In this document: positions 51,867-59,720 of the stretch, piece by piece
Position numbering within the stretch: position 1 is the stretch's first letter
How the letters are laid out: each line of letters starts with the position of its first letter
Origin: an uncultured Prevotellaceae bacterium
Lineage (GTDB): Bacteria > Bacteroidota > Bacteroidia > Bacteroidales > Bacteroidaceae
Assembly: GCA_900315075.1 (NCBI GenBank)
Contig: OMXV01000019.1
Location: 62,001 to 126,000 of the forward strand
DNA length: 64,000 bases
Direction of reading: 5' to 3'
Made by a program: the position numbers and the translations under genes
The notes under the pieces: generated by a model
What the model saw: only the letters and a program-made list of their open reading frames with translations
Told to the model about the DNA's origin: nothing
Database searches by the model: none

Positions 51867-54425
51867 ATGAGGATGAAGAGAATACTATTGTTAGCATTGG
51901 GGGTAATAGTAATAGCTGCCAAAGCACAAAATGAGTATGCAATCACTATTGAGAGCAAGAAGCCCTCTGGAATCATTGATGAGATGCTCTACGGACAGCT
52001 CTTCGAACACATCTATTTCAGTGCTAATAATGGTGTCTGGCAGGAACTCATCCAAGAACGTTCGTTCGAACCGGAGCAGTTTCCTGGCATCCATCCACGT
52101 GACGGTTACTTTGACGGATGGTTCATGGACGATGACATGGTACTGCATTCACCTACACGATACGAGCAGCCACTCAAGATTGATAGCATAAACACCTGTG
52201 ACTTCGACCTGACTATGGACGTCAAATGGCGTTCATACAAATTAGCACGACGCGCATGGAGTGGCGGCTTGATGGACATACGTTTTGCTTTTCGCAACAA
52301 AACTGATGGAACACCTTATTATGTACGCATACACGACCCGTACTATGAGAGCCGCACTTTCACCCCAGCACAAATACAATCGCAAATTGAAGCGGCTAAC
52401 GAGGCTGCTGCACGCGCTGCGCTTCAACAACAGAGTGCCACAGCCGATTTTTCAATCTGCACTATGGAAGTTCGTGAATCCGCAGGATTTGGTGGGCGCA
52501 CCAGACGTGTAAATACGCTTATACCATTGGCATCTGCTCCCGCGACAAAAGAACAAGTGAACGAGGAGCAACAGTGGCACAAACTGCGTGTGGAAAGCCG
52601 CGGCAACCAGGCAACGGTGTTCTGGGACGGTAAGGAAGTCCTGAAATATGATGGACTTGAGAAGGCTGACCTTAATTTTGTGACATTTTGGGTCAACTAT
52701 ACCGAGGCTACTTACCGTGACATCAAACTAAAAGCAGCCGACGGCACAATACTGTTTGAGGGTACTCCGGGAGATGTTCAGATTCCTTCTGTGGCACAAC
52801 AGTGGACAGCTTTCGGCGATGGCGGCAAATACCGTCTTATTAAGGACGATGCTGTCAACATGCGCTATTCACAAGAAATCACTGCAGGGAAGAAATCTGA
52901 GGCTGGTATTTATCAGGGTCCGCAAAACATCATACGCGGTGAAAAATATTTAGGTTCCATTTATGCTAAAGGCAAGGGCGAACTGATTGTAGGATTGCGT
53001 GATTCTAAAGGTCAGTTTGTGGCACGTAAATCACTTGGCAAAGTGGGAAAAGATTGGGAAAAATATGAATTCACTCTTGAACCCCACGTGAGTGATTCCG
53101 GTGATTTTGCAATAGTCGTGAAAGATGGAACAGTGCAGATAGATATGGCTACCATGACCACTCAAACAGGACTTGACTTAGGCGGATTCCGTCCTGATAT
53201 ACTGAAGTCTGTTAAAGAACTACACCCCACATGCCTACGTTGGCCTGGTGGCGGATATGTTGCTCAGTATGACTGGAAATGGGGCATAGGTCCACAAGAG
53301 ACCCGAGAACGCTGGGCACATTGGATGTGGATGGACTATGACCAGAACTGTTTTGGCACAGATGAGTTCATACGTTTCTGCCGTGAGGTGGGCTCAGAAC
53401 CGATTATCGTTGTGAGTGTCAAGTTTGAACGACCCGCAGACGAGTATGACAACATACTTCAGGATGCTCTGCACTGGTTGCGCTACTGCAATGCACCCGC
53501 CACAGATGAATGGGGTGCAAAACGTGCCGCAAACGGTCATCCAGAACCATATAACGTAAAATATTGGGAAATAGATAATGAGATGTGGGAGATGGGCATC
53601 GACCGATATGAAAAGTGCGTTCGAGACTTCAGTACCGAGATGCGCAAAATAGATCCTTCAATCAAAATCATCGCCTGCGGCGGATTCCGGGAAGACGAAC
53701 AATTTATTAAACGTAGTGGCAGTTATTTTGACTACCTGAGTCTGCACCACTATGAGCAACAGGGCGGTTACGCTACAGGACCGACGCGATTAGGACAACA
53801 ATATGACCGCTATGCCAAAATGATTGCCGATGGTCCAAACCCGAACATCAAGTTGTTTATTTCAGAGTGGAACCTGAATAGTATAGACTGGCGTACAGGT
53901 CTATTTGCCGGTGGATTCCTCAATATGTGTGAATCCCGTGATGTGGTTGCCATGGGCGCTGCGGCTCTTTTTATCCGCCGCACAGATGCTCCTGACTGGA
54001 ACAATGCATTCATCAATTTCGATTATAAAGATTTGTTCAAGGCTCCCAACTGCCAGGTTACAGAGTTATGGTATGACCATTTCTCAAAATATCGTCTGAC
54101 ATTCAGCGGTGAAACAGGCAATATTAGTGTGAGCACTACATTGTCAGAAAATGGCTCCGACGTGATTGTGAAATTAGTGAACCCAACAGAAGAACCTGCC
54201 CCCCTGCGCATCAAGGGAGACTGGATAGGTGTATCGAGTGCAGAATTCGATTATTACGCTCCAGGCTCACTAACAACAGCCAACAGCATGGAGAATAAAA
54301 ATGCAATCGAGCTCAAGCAAACTATTGCCAAAACCGAAGGTAATGATGTTCTGCTCAATGTGCCAGCTCTTTCCGCAGGCGTGCTGACTATTACAAAAAT
54401 GCAAACTATCGAATCTGCACCGTAG
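51867..54425 (+). CDS. Secreted GH51 alpha-L-arabinofuranosidase
   Basis: 852 residues, signal peptide ending VIAAKAQ. The N-terminal third (about 25-330) looks like a beta-sandwich/CBM-like part (GIIDEMLYGQLFEHIYFSANNG and carbohydrate-binding-like repeats). The TIM barrel follows with acid/base Glu572 in YWEIDNEMW and nucleophile Glu667 in LFISEWNL, as in GH51. The C-terminal domain is the arabinofuranosidase beta-sandwich. It removes arabinose side chains from arabinan or arabinoxylan. Being 10 bases after luxS and with no separate promoter, it may be tied to the AI-2 gene, an unusual pairing. Confidence 0.92.
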   Translation: MRMKRILLLALGVIVIAAKAQNEYAITIESKKPSGIIDEMLYGQLFEHIYFSANNGVWQELIQERSFEPEQFPGIHPRDGYFDGWFMDDDMVLHSPTRYEQPLKIDSINTCDFDLTMDVKWRSYKLARRAWSGGLMDIRFAFRNKTDGTPYYVRIHDPYYESRTFTPAQIQSQIEAANEAAARAALQQQSATADFSICTMEVRESAGFGGRTRRVNTLIPLASAPATKEQVNEEQQWHKLRVESRGNQATVFWDGKEVLKYDGLEKADLNFVTFWVNYTEATYRDIKLKAADGTILFEGTPGDVQIPSVAQQWTAFGDGGKYRLIKDDAVNMRYSQEITAGKKSEAGIYQGPQNIIRGEKYLGSIYAKGKGELIVGLRDSKGQFVARKSLGKVGKDWEKYEFTLEPHVSDSGDFAIVVKDGTVQIDMATMTTQTGLDLGGFRPDILKSVKELHPTCLRWPGGGYVAQYDWKWGIGPQETRERWAHWMWMDYDQNCFGTDEFIRFCREVGSEPIIVVSVKFERPADEYDNILQDALHWLRYCNAPATDEWGAKRAANGHPEPYNVKYWEIDNEMWEMGIDRYEKCVRDFSTEMRKIDPSIKIIACGGFREDEQFIKRSGSYFDYLSLHHYEQQGGYATGPTRLGQQYDRYAKMIADGPNPNIKLFISEWNLNSIDWRTGLFAGGFLNMCESRDVVAMGAAALFIRRTDAPDWNNAFINFDYKDLFKAPNCQVTELWYDHFSKYRLTFSGETGNISVSTTLSENGSDVIVKLVNPTEEPAPLRIKGDWIGVSSAEFDYYAPGSLTTANSMENKNAIELKQTIAKTEGNDVLLNVPALSAGVLTITKMQTIESAP

Positions 54426-54518
54426 GTATAGTTGGCCGTCTATCAGCATTGGGCGAGATGTTAGAATCATGTAACATAACCTTCAGCACATTCGCAACAT
54501 ACTAAAATAATAGGGAAA

Positions 54519-54616
54519 TGCTAATAAAGTTGAGTGAATTCCTCCAATCAATTCATTTCATAGAAAAAAGAGAGCTAAGTAGCTCTCTTTTAAATGTTTG
54601 CGGAAGGTGAAGGATT
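54519..54616 (-). repeat. Right copy of inverted ~98-bp duplication (remnant of tRNA-Ser(CGA) 3' end)
   Basis: The minus strand reads GAATCCTTCACCTTCCGCAA... then the terminator and TTGGAGGAATTCACTCAAC...TTAGCAT, matching 40604-40702 with few changes. The tRNA part is only the last ~16 bases, placed 6 bases downstream of the intact tRNA-Ser(UGA), so it is a non-functional tRNA remnant. Confidence 0.9.
54564..54592 (-). terminator. Terminator downstream of tRNA-Ser(UGA)
   Basis: Minus strand AGAGAGCTA-CT-TAGCTCTCT followed by TTTTTTC. The inverted copy of the terminator after tRNA-Ser(CGA). Confidence 0.85.
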
Positions 54617-54621
54617 CTTTG

Positions 54622-54706
54622 CGGAGAGAGAGGGATTCGAACCCCCGGTACCCTGCGGTACGACGGTTTTCAAGACCGTTGCAATCGACCACTCTGCCAT
54701 CTCTCC
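54622..54706 (-). tRNA. tRNA-Ser (anticodon UGA)
   Basis: 85 nt on the minus strand with acceptor stem GGAGAGA/TCTCTCC and discriminator G. The anticodon loop is CTTGAAA (anticodon TGA, complement at 54670-54672) on stem ACGGT/ACCGT. A long variable arm (CGTACCGCAGGGTACC) marks class II tRNA-Ser, and the T arm is GGGGG-TTCGAAT-CCCTC. CCA is not encoded. It points towards tRNA-Ser(CGA) 14 kb away. Confidence 0.97.
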
Positions 54707-54742
54707 TTTTGAAGTAAGATATACTTTTTTCGAAAGCGAGTG

Positions 54743-54774
54743 CAAAGGTAAAGAGTTTTTTTTGATTGTGCAAA
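54743..54774 (-). promoter_or_regulatory. Promoter of tRNA-Ser(UGA)
   Basis: Minus strand TTTG (54771-54774), spacer of 20, TACCTTTG (54743-54750), 36 bases before the tRNA 5' end. Confidence 0.8.
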
Positions 54775-54888
54775 TTTTTTAAGGTTTTATTTTTTGGAAT
54801 TGCGTGTGCAAATCATAATAATGGAATTATCCAATAATCAATTAACAACATTTAATATGAAAGTAATGGTATTATGTAAACAATTGTA

Positions 54889-54896
54889 TATATTTG
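54889..54896 (+). promoter_or_regulatory. Possible -7 box for the 20-residue-repeat gene
   Basis: TATATTTG matches TAnnTTTG, 75 bases before the start at 54972. No TTTG at 19-20 nt is seen. The gap 54707-54971 holds otherwise only the tRNA promoter. Confidence 0.4.
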
Positions 54897-54971
54897 CAGA
54901 AGGAATGAAAGACGGTTCAAACCCAGCATATTCCATCAATATATCAACCTTTAATACTATTAATTATGATT

Positions 54972-55424
54972 ATGAAAAAACTTTCCATTATTTTTTTGAT
55001 GCTTGCTATGGTTGCAACAATTAATGCCACAAAAATATATCGTGGCAACAGCACATATGTGGGAAATGTGGTCTATACATGGGATGGGAAGCACCTCTAT
55101 CAAGGCAACAGCACGTACATGGGTAATATTCTGTACACATGGGATGGGAAACATCTCTATCAAGGCAACAGCACATACATGGGAAATATTATCTATACCT
55201 GGGATGGCAAGTGTATATATCAAGGCAATTCCACATACATGGGCAACATACTCTACACGTGGAACGGCAAAAACTTGTTTCAGGGCAATACCACTTACAT
55301 AGGCAACATACTCTGCACATGGGATGGCAAGCATGTGTATAATGGTAACACAACTTATATTGGTAACATCACATATACTGTTGATGGGCCAATCCCTCCA
55401 GTCATTATATCACTGCTTTTGTAG
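54972..55424 (+). CDS. Secreted protein made of tandem 20-residue repeats, unknown function
   Basis: 150 residues from ATG 54972, after which a signal peptide ends INAT. The rest is six tandem 20-residue units of the form YQGNSTYMGNILYTWDGKHL (60 bp each), running to a short tail GPIPPVIISLLL. The units are very similar at DNA level, hence a recent expansion. Each unit can give two short strands with GN and DGK turns, as in a beta-solenoid or beta-flower; MORN-like YxGxxxG text is also similar. I do not recognise a family. The gene converges at 30 bases with the MBL gene. Confidence 0.85.
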   Translation: MKKLSIIFLMLAMVATINATKIYRGNSTYVGNVVYTWDGKHLYQGNSTYMGNILYTWDGKHLYQGNSTYMGNIIYTWDGKCIYQGNSTYMGNILYTWNGKNLFQGNTTYIGNILCTWDGKHVYNGNTTYIGNITYTVDGPIPPVIISLLL

Positions 55425-55454
55425 GAGTGGGCGTTCGGAAAAACACCTCCATGA

Positions 55455-56297
55455 TTATTTCATTCCTGACCGGCTACTGAAATTGATGCGGACGCCCTTG
55501 TCGTCAACCATCATATCATTGCCTCCGTTGTTACCGTTGCTGACAGTTGGTTTGCGTTCACCGTCCAGTATCTCGCGGCACATGTCCTTAATATCGGAAA
55601 CACGTTGGAGAGTCTCCAGATTGTCACCACTATAATGACCAGGAAAAAGAAAATGGATACCATTCTTCTTCATATAGTACTCAACCCTCTCAGCAGTGTA
55701 CATAACGGTTGAAAGATTGGTAAACACAAGCAGGTTGGTTGAGCCGAAAGCATCGCCACTGAATCCATAGTGTTTTGCCTTATCGAAGAAAGTTGTGCTT
55801 CCAGCAGTATGACCGGGAGTAAAGATGACCTCAATCTCACGACCGCCAAGGTCTATCACTTCGCCATCGTGAAGATACTTAATCTGGCCATTATAATTAC
55901 GCATATTATACGGAACGATAGGCATGTCGCCAGCATTTAGATAGACCTCAGGGAAAGGCCCTACTCCACCCACATGGTCACCATGGGCATGGGTTGCCAT
56001 CATTGTGACAGGCTTGGATGTAATCTTTGACACAATCTTGTCCAACTCTGGTATGTATGTACCTGCATCTATCAGAAGTGCACGGTCATTACCCTCAACA
56101 ATGTAGAGAGACTCATTATAGACTCTATGTCCGTTCCCTATCCATGTATGCTCGTCAAGCTGACGGAACACCACTTCATCATCCTGATAAACGACTTTGC
56201 CGCGAAGGTCACGACTATTAATATCTGTTCCCTGAGCCTCAACCATATACGGTATCATGCCGAGTAACATTACTACAAAAAAGAAGTAAGCTTTCAT
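55455..56297 (-). CDS. Secreted MBL-fold metallo-hydrolase
   Basis: 280 residues with a signal peptide ending MVEAQG. The metal motif is MATHAHGDHVGG, with PGHTAGSTTFFDKA (second His) and FLFPGHYSGD (third His). GNGHRVYNESLYIVEGNDRALLIDAGTYI is the usual first strands. It belongs to the same broad group as glyoxalase II-like and class B beta-lactamase-like enzymes; since it is exported, a lactamase or lactonase activity is possible but not shown. The reverse strand has a -7 box (TATTTTTG, 56342-56349). Confidence 0.87.
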   Translation of the reverse strand: MKAYFFFVVMLLGMIPYMVEAQGTDINSRDLRGKVVYQDDEVVFRQLDEHTWIGNGHRVYNESLYIVEGNDRALLIDAGTYIPELDKIVSKITSKPVTMMATHAHGDHVGGVGPFPEVYLNAGDMPIVPYNMRNYNGQIKYLHDGEVIDLGGREIEVIFTPGHTAGSTTFFDKAKHYGFSGDAFGSTNLLVFTNLSTVMYTAERVEYYMKKNGIHFLFPGHYSGDNLETLQRVSDIKDMCREILDGERKPTVSNGNNGGNDMMVDDKGVRINFSSRSGMK

Positions 56298-56513
56298 ATT
56301 TATAAAGGTTTTGTTATCATCTTTCGCAATTATACGCGCAAAAATAGTAATAAAAAATGAAAATGAAGAAGAAAAGCACCATAAGCATCACAAATTCTTC
56401 TTTTTTACCCATAATTTGGACTCTAAACCTCGCAACTCATAACGTGACAGTTTAGGAAAATATAAGGAAACAATAAATTGAACTAATTATTCACTACAAC
56501 AAATATAGACACT

Positions 56514-57236
56514 ATGACCATACAAAAATTCATCCAGGACTATAGAGAAGCATTTGGAGAAGCCGCTCCATTACCGATTGCCTTCGGGTATAGCCATACA
56601 CCAGCCGAAGAACCGAGGAAGATTCCTCGTTGTATGATTGGTGCTATCAGTAAGGTTCGTGATGGTGATTCATTAACACTGACCACAGACAATGTACTCT
56701 GTGGCGGAGGTGGTTTATATACGGCTTTCAGTGACATGCCTGAGCGTGTGCCTAACTTTGTGTCACAGGTGGAACATTATAAGCAGACGCCGGATATGGT
56801 CGTGAAGTATGTTGAGAACCTCGACATCAAGAAAACTGAAAAGCCGTACCTCAACTTTATCCGTATAGATCATCTTGAGAACTTTGACGAAATAGAAGGC
56901 ATACTATTCTGGGCTACTCCCGATATCCTGTCTGGTTTAACCACTTGGGCATTCTATGACAGCAATGCTTCGGATGCGGTCTGTACCCCGTTCGGCTCGG
57001 GCTGTTCAAGTATCGTAAGTCTGGCAGTGAAGGAAAACAGAGATGGCGGTAAAAGATGCTTCATAGGTATGCTTGATCCATCAGCCAGACCACTTATTCC
57101 CAAAAACGAACTGTCGTTTGTCATTCCTAAGAGCAGATTTGTTGAAATGCTTGACACAATGAGAGACTCTGCCCTGTTCCAAAAGGCTTTCTCTATTGTT
57201 AGAAAACGAATCAATGGTGAGATTCAAAAAAATTAG
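56514..57236 (+). CDS. DUF169 family protein
   Basis: 240 residues. The C-terminal half, with FGSGCSSIVSLAVKENRDGGKRCFIGMLDPSARPLIPKNELSFVIP (split), is characteristic of DUF169 (COG2043), proteins of unknown function often with a conserved Cys-Gly-Gly region, here VLCGGGGLYTAF. The two conserved cysteine sites (LCGGGG and GSGCSS) may be redox or metal sites. No signal peptide. It is followed by a hairpin terminator and has no clear partner gene. Confidence 0.82.
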   Translation: MTIQKFIQDYREAFGEAAPLPIAFGYSHTPAEEPRKIPRCMIGAISKVRDGDSLTLTTDNVLCGGGGLYTAFSDMPERVPNFVSQVEHYKQTPDMVVKYVENLDIKKTEKPYLNFIRIDHLENFDEIEGILFWATPDILSGLTTWAFYDSNASDAVCTPFGSGCSSIVSLAVKENRDGGKRCFIGMLDPSARPLIPKNELSFVIPKSRFVEMLDTMRDSALFQKAFSIVRKRINGEIQKN

Positions 57237-57249
57237 AATTATGGAAAAG

Positions 57250-57279
57250 TGAAAAATCTTTGGAGATTTCATTTTTTTT
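57250..57279 (+). terminator. Intrinsic terminator after the DUF169 gene
   Basis: TGAAAAATCT-TTGG-AGATTTCA hairpin (two-base bulge) followed by eight T. It lies 14 bases past the stop. Confidence 0.6.
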
Positions 57280-57330
57280 CTATTACTTTGTCTCGAAAAA
57301 TAATTTATCACTCTAATTATCTATAGCATT

Positions 57331-57954
57331 ATGAAGAAAACAATTTTGACACTTCTTGCAGCTATGACACTGCTGCTGTCGAGCTGCTTCTCAACAGGAC
57401 TCGGAACTACATCTAACACCAATCCAACTGGCAGTATCCTGAGTACTGTACTTGGCAGTGTATTAAGTAATGTATTGTTCGGTGGAATGACATTTGACCA
57501 GTCGAGCCTTCTTGGTAGTTGGAACTACAGTGCTCCAAGTGCTGCCTTTACTACCGAACAGGCTCTGACAAAGGCCGGAGGTGCTGCTACAATTGCCAAC
57601 ATTGCATCGTCGTTGGCAAATAACTACAGCAACATTGGTATTAATCGCAACAACACTTCTTTCTCATTCCTTGATGGTAACAAATTTTCGGCTAAGGTAA
57701 ATGGTATCCCATTCAGTGGAACCTATACTTATAACCCTCAGAACGGTGAAATCTCCCTCAAGACAGCGACTGAAACCATTAAGGGCAACGTAACAAAGAC
57801 CGAAAAAGGTATGGGACTGATGTTTGACTCCGTGCAGATGGCCAACATCCTTCAGAAAGAAGGTAAGGTCAACAACACTGCTGCCGTTCAGGCTGTCAGC
57901 AAGCTCGCTAAGAGTGCTGATGGTGCCCGTGTAGGCTTTGAACTTACAAAATAA
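57331..57954 (+). CDS. DUF4923-like lipoprotein
   Basis: 207 residues with lipoprotein signal ending LLLSSC (Cys19). The mature part has a Ser/Thr/Gly-rich segment with GSILSTVLGSVLSNVLFGG, then LLGSWNYSAPSAAFTTEQALTKAGGAATIANIASSLANNY (split), the conserved core of DUF4923, and a strand-rich C-terminal half (FSFLDGNKFSAKVNGIPFSGTYTYNPQNGEISLKT, split). The family is of unknown function, confined mostly to Bacteroidetes, and probably sits in the outer membrane. It has no evident operon partner. Confidence 0.85.
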   Translation: MKKTILTLLAAMTLLLSSCFSTGLGTTSNTNPTGSILSTVLGSVLSNVLFGGMTFDQSSLLGSWNYSAPSAAFTTEQALTKAGGAATIANIASSLANNYSNIGINRNNTSFSFLDGNKFSAKVNGIPFSGTYTYNPQNGEISLKTATETIKGNVTKTEKGMGLMFDSVQMANILQKEGKVNNTAAVQAVSKLAKSADGARVGFELTK

Positions 57955-58017
57955 GAGAACTTTAACTTATACGAACACAAACTAAACCCTATGGTTTGCG
58001 AATGAGTTAGTTCAATA

Positions 58018-58138
58018 GAGAGTGTGTCATAATGACAAAACCTGAAATTCCAATTTACAGATTATAAGGAAGGAGGCCGCCATAATGACTGCAAATTGTA
58101 AATGTTGGTGGTGAAAATCTTCTTTTTGACACACCCTC
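58018..58138. mobile_element. MITE-like inverted-repeat element (121 bp), no coding capacity
   Basis: The ends GAGAGTGTGTCA (58018-58029) and TGACACACCCTC (58127-58138) are inverted repeats with one mismatch in 12. The interior repeats CATAATGAC twice (58028-58036, 58081-58089). No clear target-site duplication is seen. It lies 50 bases past the stop of the truncated hipA gene. Confidence 0.55.
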
Positions 58139-58188
58139 CATTTTCTTATTTGAATAGTTGAGTTCACTTTAAAAAGTCACTTTTCTTG

Positions 58189-58629
58189 CTATTCCCAGAT
58201 AATCATAGACTTGTCAAGTGTTATCCTTTTAGGCTCACCACGTTTTCCTGTAACATAATAGTTTTGAGCAAGCCTGTCATCGAAATTCTGAACAAATGCC
58301 TCACGGATACGGGCGCATTTCTCATTAATGCTATTGTTACATGGATCTGTTACATCCCGGATGCTCTGCTCTAGCAATAAACGCCCCCAGCGATCGGGGA
58401 AGGAATCCTTGACGAAACCGAATACATTATCATTACCACGAGGATGCTGCAACGAAGGAACGTTCATTAGGTCACCGCTCAACAGAATGCCGCCATGCTG
58501 TTTCAACCACTGGCGCGAATACTCAAAGACAAAATGGTCCTTGCCGCGAACGTGTTCGTAGCCTAAAGTTCCAACCTCCTGTGGAGCAGAAAGGAAGTCA
58601 AAATCTGCGTAAACTATAATCTTTTTCAT
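58189..58629 (-). pseudogene. HipA-like kinase, truncated: N-terminal domain only
   Basis: 146 residues. Residues 1 to about 90 match the N-terminal domain of HipA-family proteins (IVYADFDFLSAPQEVGTLGYEHVRGKDHFVFEYS, split; then FVKDSFPDRWGRLLLEQ). The kinase core that should follow, with its nucleotide-binding and catalytic residues, is missing. The last ~50 residues (INEKCARIREAF..DDRLAQNYYV..) are unlike HipA and could be joined from another gene. So this is a deletion product or fused remnant. A hipB-like gene lies directly upstream, with a repeat of the 81-bp family between. Confidence 0.7.
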
Positions 58630-58640
58630 CGTCTTTCATC

Positions 58641-58704
58641 CGATAGACTATAGGCGGCGCCTCGGCATAAGAGTAAACTCTTCTGCTCTCGGCTTGCACT
58701 ATAG
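58641..58704 (+). repeat. Diverged copy of the 81-bp promoter-bearing repeat
   Basis: ATAGACTATAGGCGGCGCCTCGGCATAA..., AAGAGTAAACTCTT, CTCGGCTTGCACTATAGTT matches the 35080-35272 repeat part by part (ATAGGCTGCGGCTCGG, hairpin, CTCGCCTTGCACTATCTTT). The -7 box is changed to TATAGTTC, so it is probably not a promoter here. Confidence 0.65.
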
Positions 58705-58705
58705 T

Positions 58706-59005
58706 TCATTTCCTCAACAATTCTGCATCCTGAAGCTGTCTGCCAAGAGCATCGTCAGCAGCAAGCAAGGTGATGTCGTTTTCCAGATTAAGTGCAAAGA
58801 GTACACGCGCATAGATACCCATAGAAACCGTTGGGTCACCATGTTCAACCTTTGAGACAGTCAGTCGTGTCACCGTAGCTCTGTCTGCAATATCCTGCAT
58901 AGACAGATGCCTGCGCTTGCGGGCCAACATGATTTGCTCGCCCATAATCTTCAGGTTCTGGCTCAATGCCCTTGGCATCGTTTTACCAAACGTGTTCTTT
59001 CCCAT
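58706..59005 (-). CDS. HipB-like helix-turn-helix regulator
   Basis: 99 residues. The XRE/HipB helix-turn-helix is at about 24-75: QIMLARKRRHLSMQDIADRA with TVTRLTVSKVEHGDPTVSMG. This is the antitoxin-type DNA-binding protein that normally sits before hipA. The hipA gene downstream is truncated, so the pair is no longer a working toxin-antitoxin set, though this regulator seems intact and may still repress its own promoter at the palindrome 59038-59061. Gap to hipA is 76 bases. Confidence 0.85.
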   Translation of the reverse strand: MGKNTFGKTMPRALSQNLKIMGEQIMLARKRRHLSMQDIADRATVTRLTVSKVEHGDPTVSMGIYARVLFALNLENDITLLAADDALGRQLQDAELLRK

Positions 59006-59024
59006 AATTGTATATTATTGGGTG

Positions 59025-59061
59025 CAAAGATAAATAAAAATGTTTAATATAACAAACATTT
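59025..59061 (-). promoter_or_regulatory. hipB promoter with palindromic operator
   Basis: Minus strand TTTG (59053-59056), spacer of 20, TATCTTTG (59025-59032). The perfect 8-bp inverted repeat AAATGTTT (59038-59045) / AAACATTT (59054-59061) covers the -33 box, a typical self-repression site for HipB-like proteins. Confidence 0.75.
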
Positions 59062-59347
59062 TATCAAATAATCTGTTTAGGCTACTCTTTTGGGGGCATT
59101 TTTCTATAGATACCTGCAATTTTGTCGATTAACAATCGATGAGTATATCTTCATAGGACCTCTTTATGAAATTATATGGCTGTAAATTTTACGACTATAA
59201 AATTTGCCTCATAAAAGACACATCAATTGTGTTATGGCATAATGATGGTATTGATAATTTGAAGCGAGGATTTGTTAAAAGACAAATATTTTTGCCTCTG
59301 TGCTCATATTTTTAGCAAAACATAATTATTTCTGATAAGAAAACGCT
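59062..59347. other. Gap between the hipB-like and XRE regulators
   Basis: AT-rich sequence without a convincing gene. TATTTTTG (59287-59294) fits a plus-strand -7 box but lacks a -33 partner. CGATTAACAATCG (59138-59150) is a short palindrome. Confidence 0.4.
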
Positions 59348-59355
59348 ATCTTTGT
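59348..59355 (+). promoter_or_regulatory. -7 promoter box for the XRE regulator and restriction genes
   Basis: TATCTTTG, exact consensus, 18 bases before the XRE ATG at 59374. The -33 element is not clear, suggesting regulation. Confidence 0.6.
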
Positions 59356-59373
59356 TCCCAGTATTATGTAATA

Positions 59374-59583
59374 ATGAATAACATGGAAGGTAAAGATTTA
59401 AATCGACTGAAAGTAGTGCTTGCGGAGAAGAAACGCACCAACAAGTGGTTAGCTGAGCAGATTGGCGTTGATCAAGCCACTGTGTCTAAATGGTGTACCA
59501 ACAGTGCACAACCCAACTTAGAGAATCTAATGGAGATAGCAAAATGTCTTGGAGTTAACGTCAATGAACTTCTGCGAATGTAG
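59374..59583 (+). CDS. XRE-family regulator, probable controller of the restriction-modification genes
   Basis: 69 residues, almost all a helix-turn-helix: LAEKKRTNKWLAEQIGVDQA, TVSKWCTNSAQPNLENL, LGVNVNELLRM. The size equals that of the small C proteins that control many restriction-modification operons. Its stop is 137 bases before the restriction gene in the same direction. The leader between them has no separate promoter that I can see. Its binding site would be expected near the -7 box upstream. Confidence 0.85.
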   Translation: MNNMEGKDLNRLKVVLAEKKRTNKWLAEQIGVDQATVSKWCTNSAQPNLENLMEIAKCLGVNVNELLRM

Positions 59584-59720
59584 CAATGGTGCGCATTAGC
59601 GTAGCATAGGCTGAGCGTAGATAACCTGTGATGGCATGTGCACTGCTGAAGGCCCTACCGCCCAAGAAAGAGCAACAAAAAGTCTTCGAAGATAGTAGCA
59701 AAAGGAATAAAAGTAAAATA

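Noticed and set aside
40604-54616. Composite transposon
   Set aside because: The inverted ends hold a tRNA fragment and terminator, not IS ends, and there is no transposase.
55030-55390. CRISPR-like or non-coding 60-bp repeats
   Set aside because: The 60-bp units stay in one open frame with signal peptide and code for 20-residue repeats, so this is a repetitive protein.
59628-59720. Earlier start (GTG 59628 or ATG 59631) for the restriction subunit
   Set aside because: The added ~31 residues do not resemble the family N-terminus, which begins at ATG 59721.
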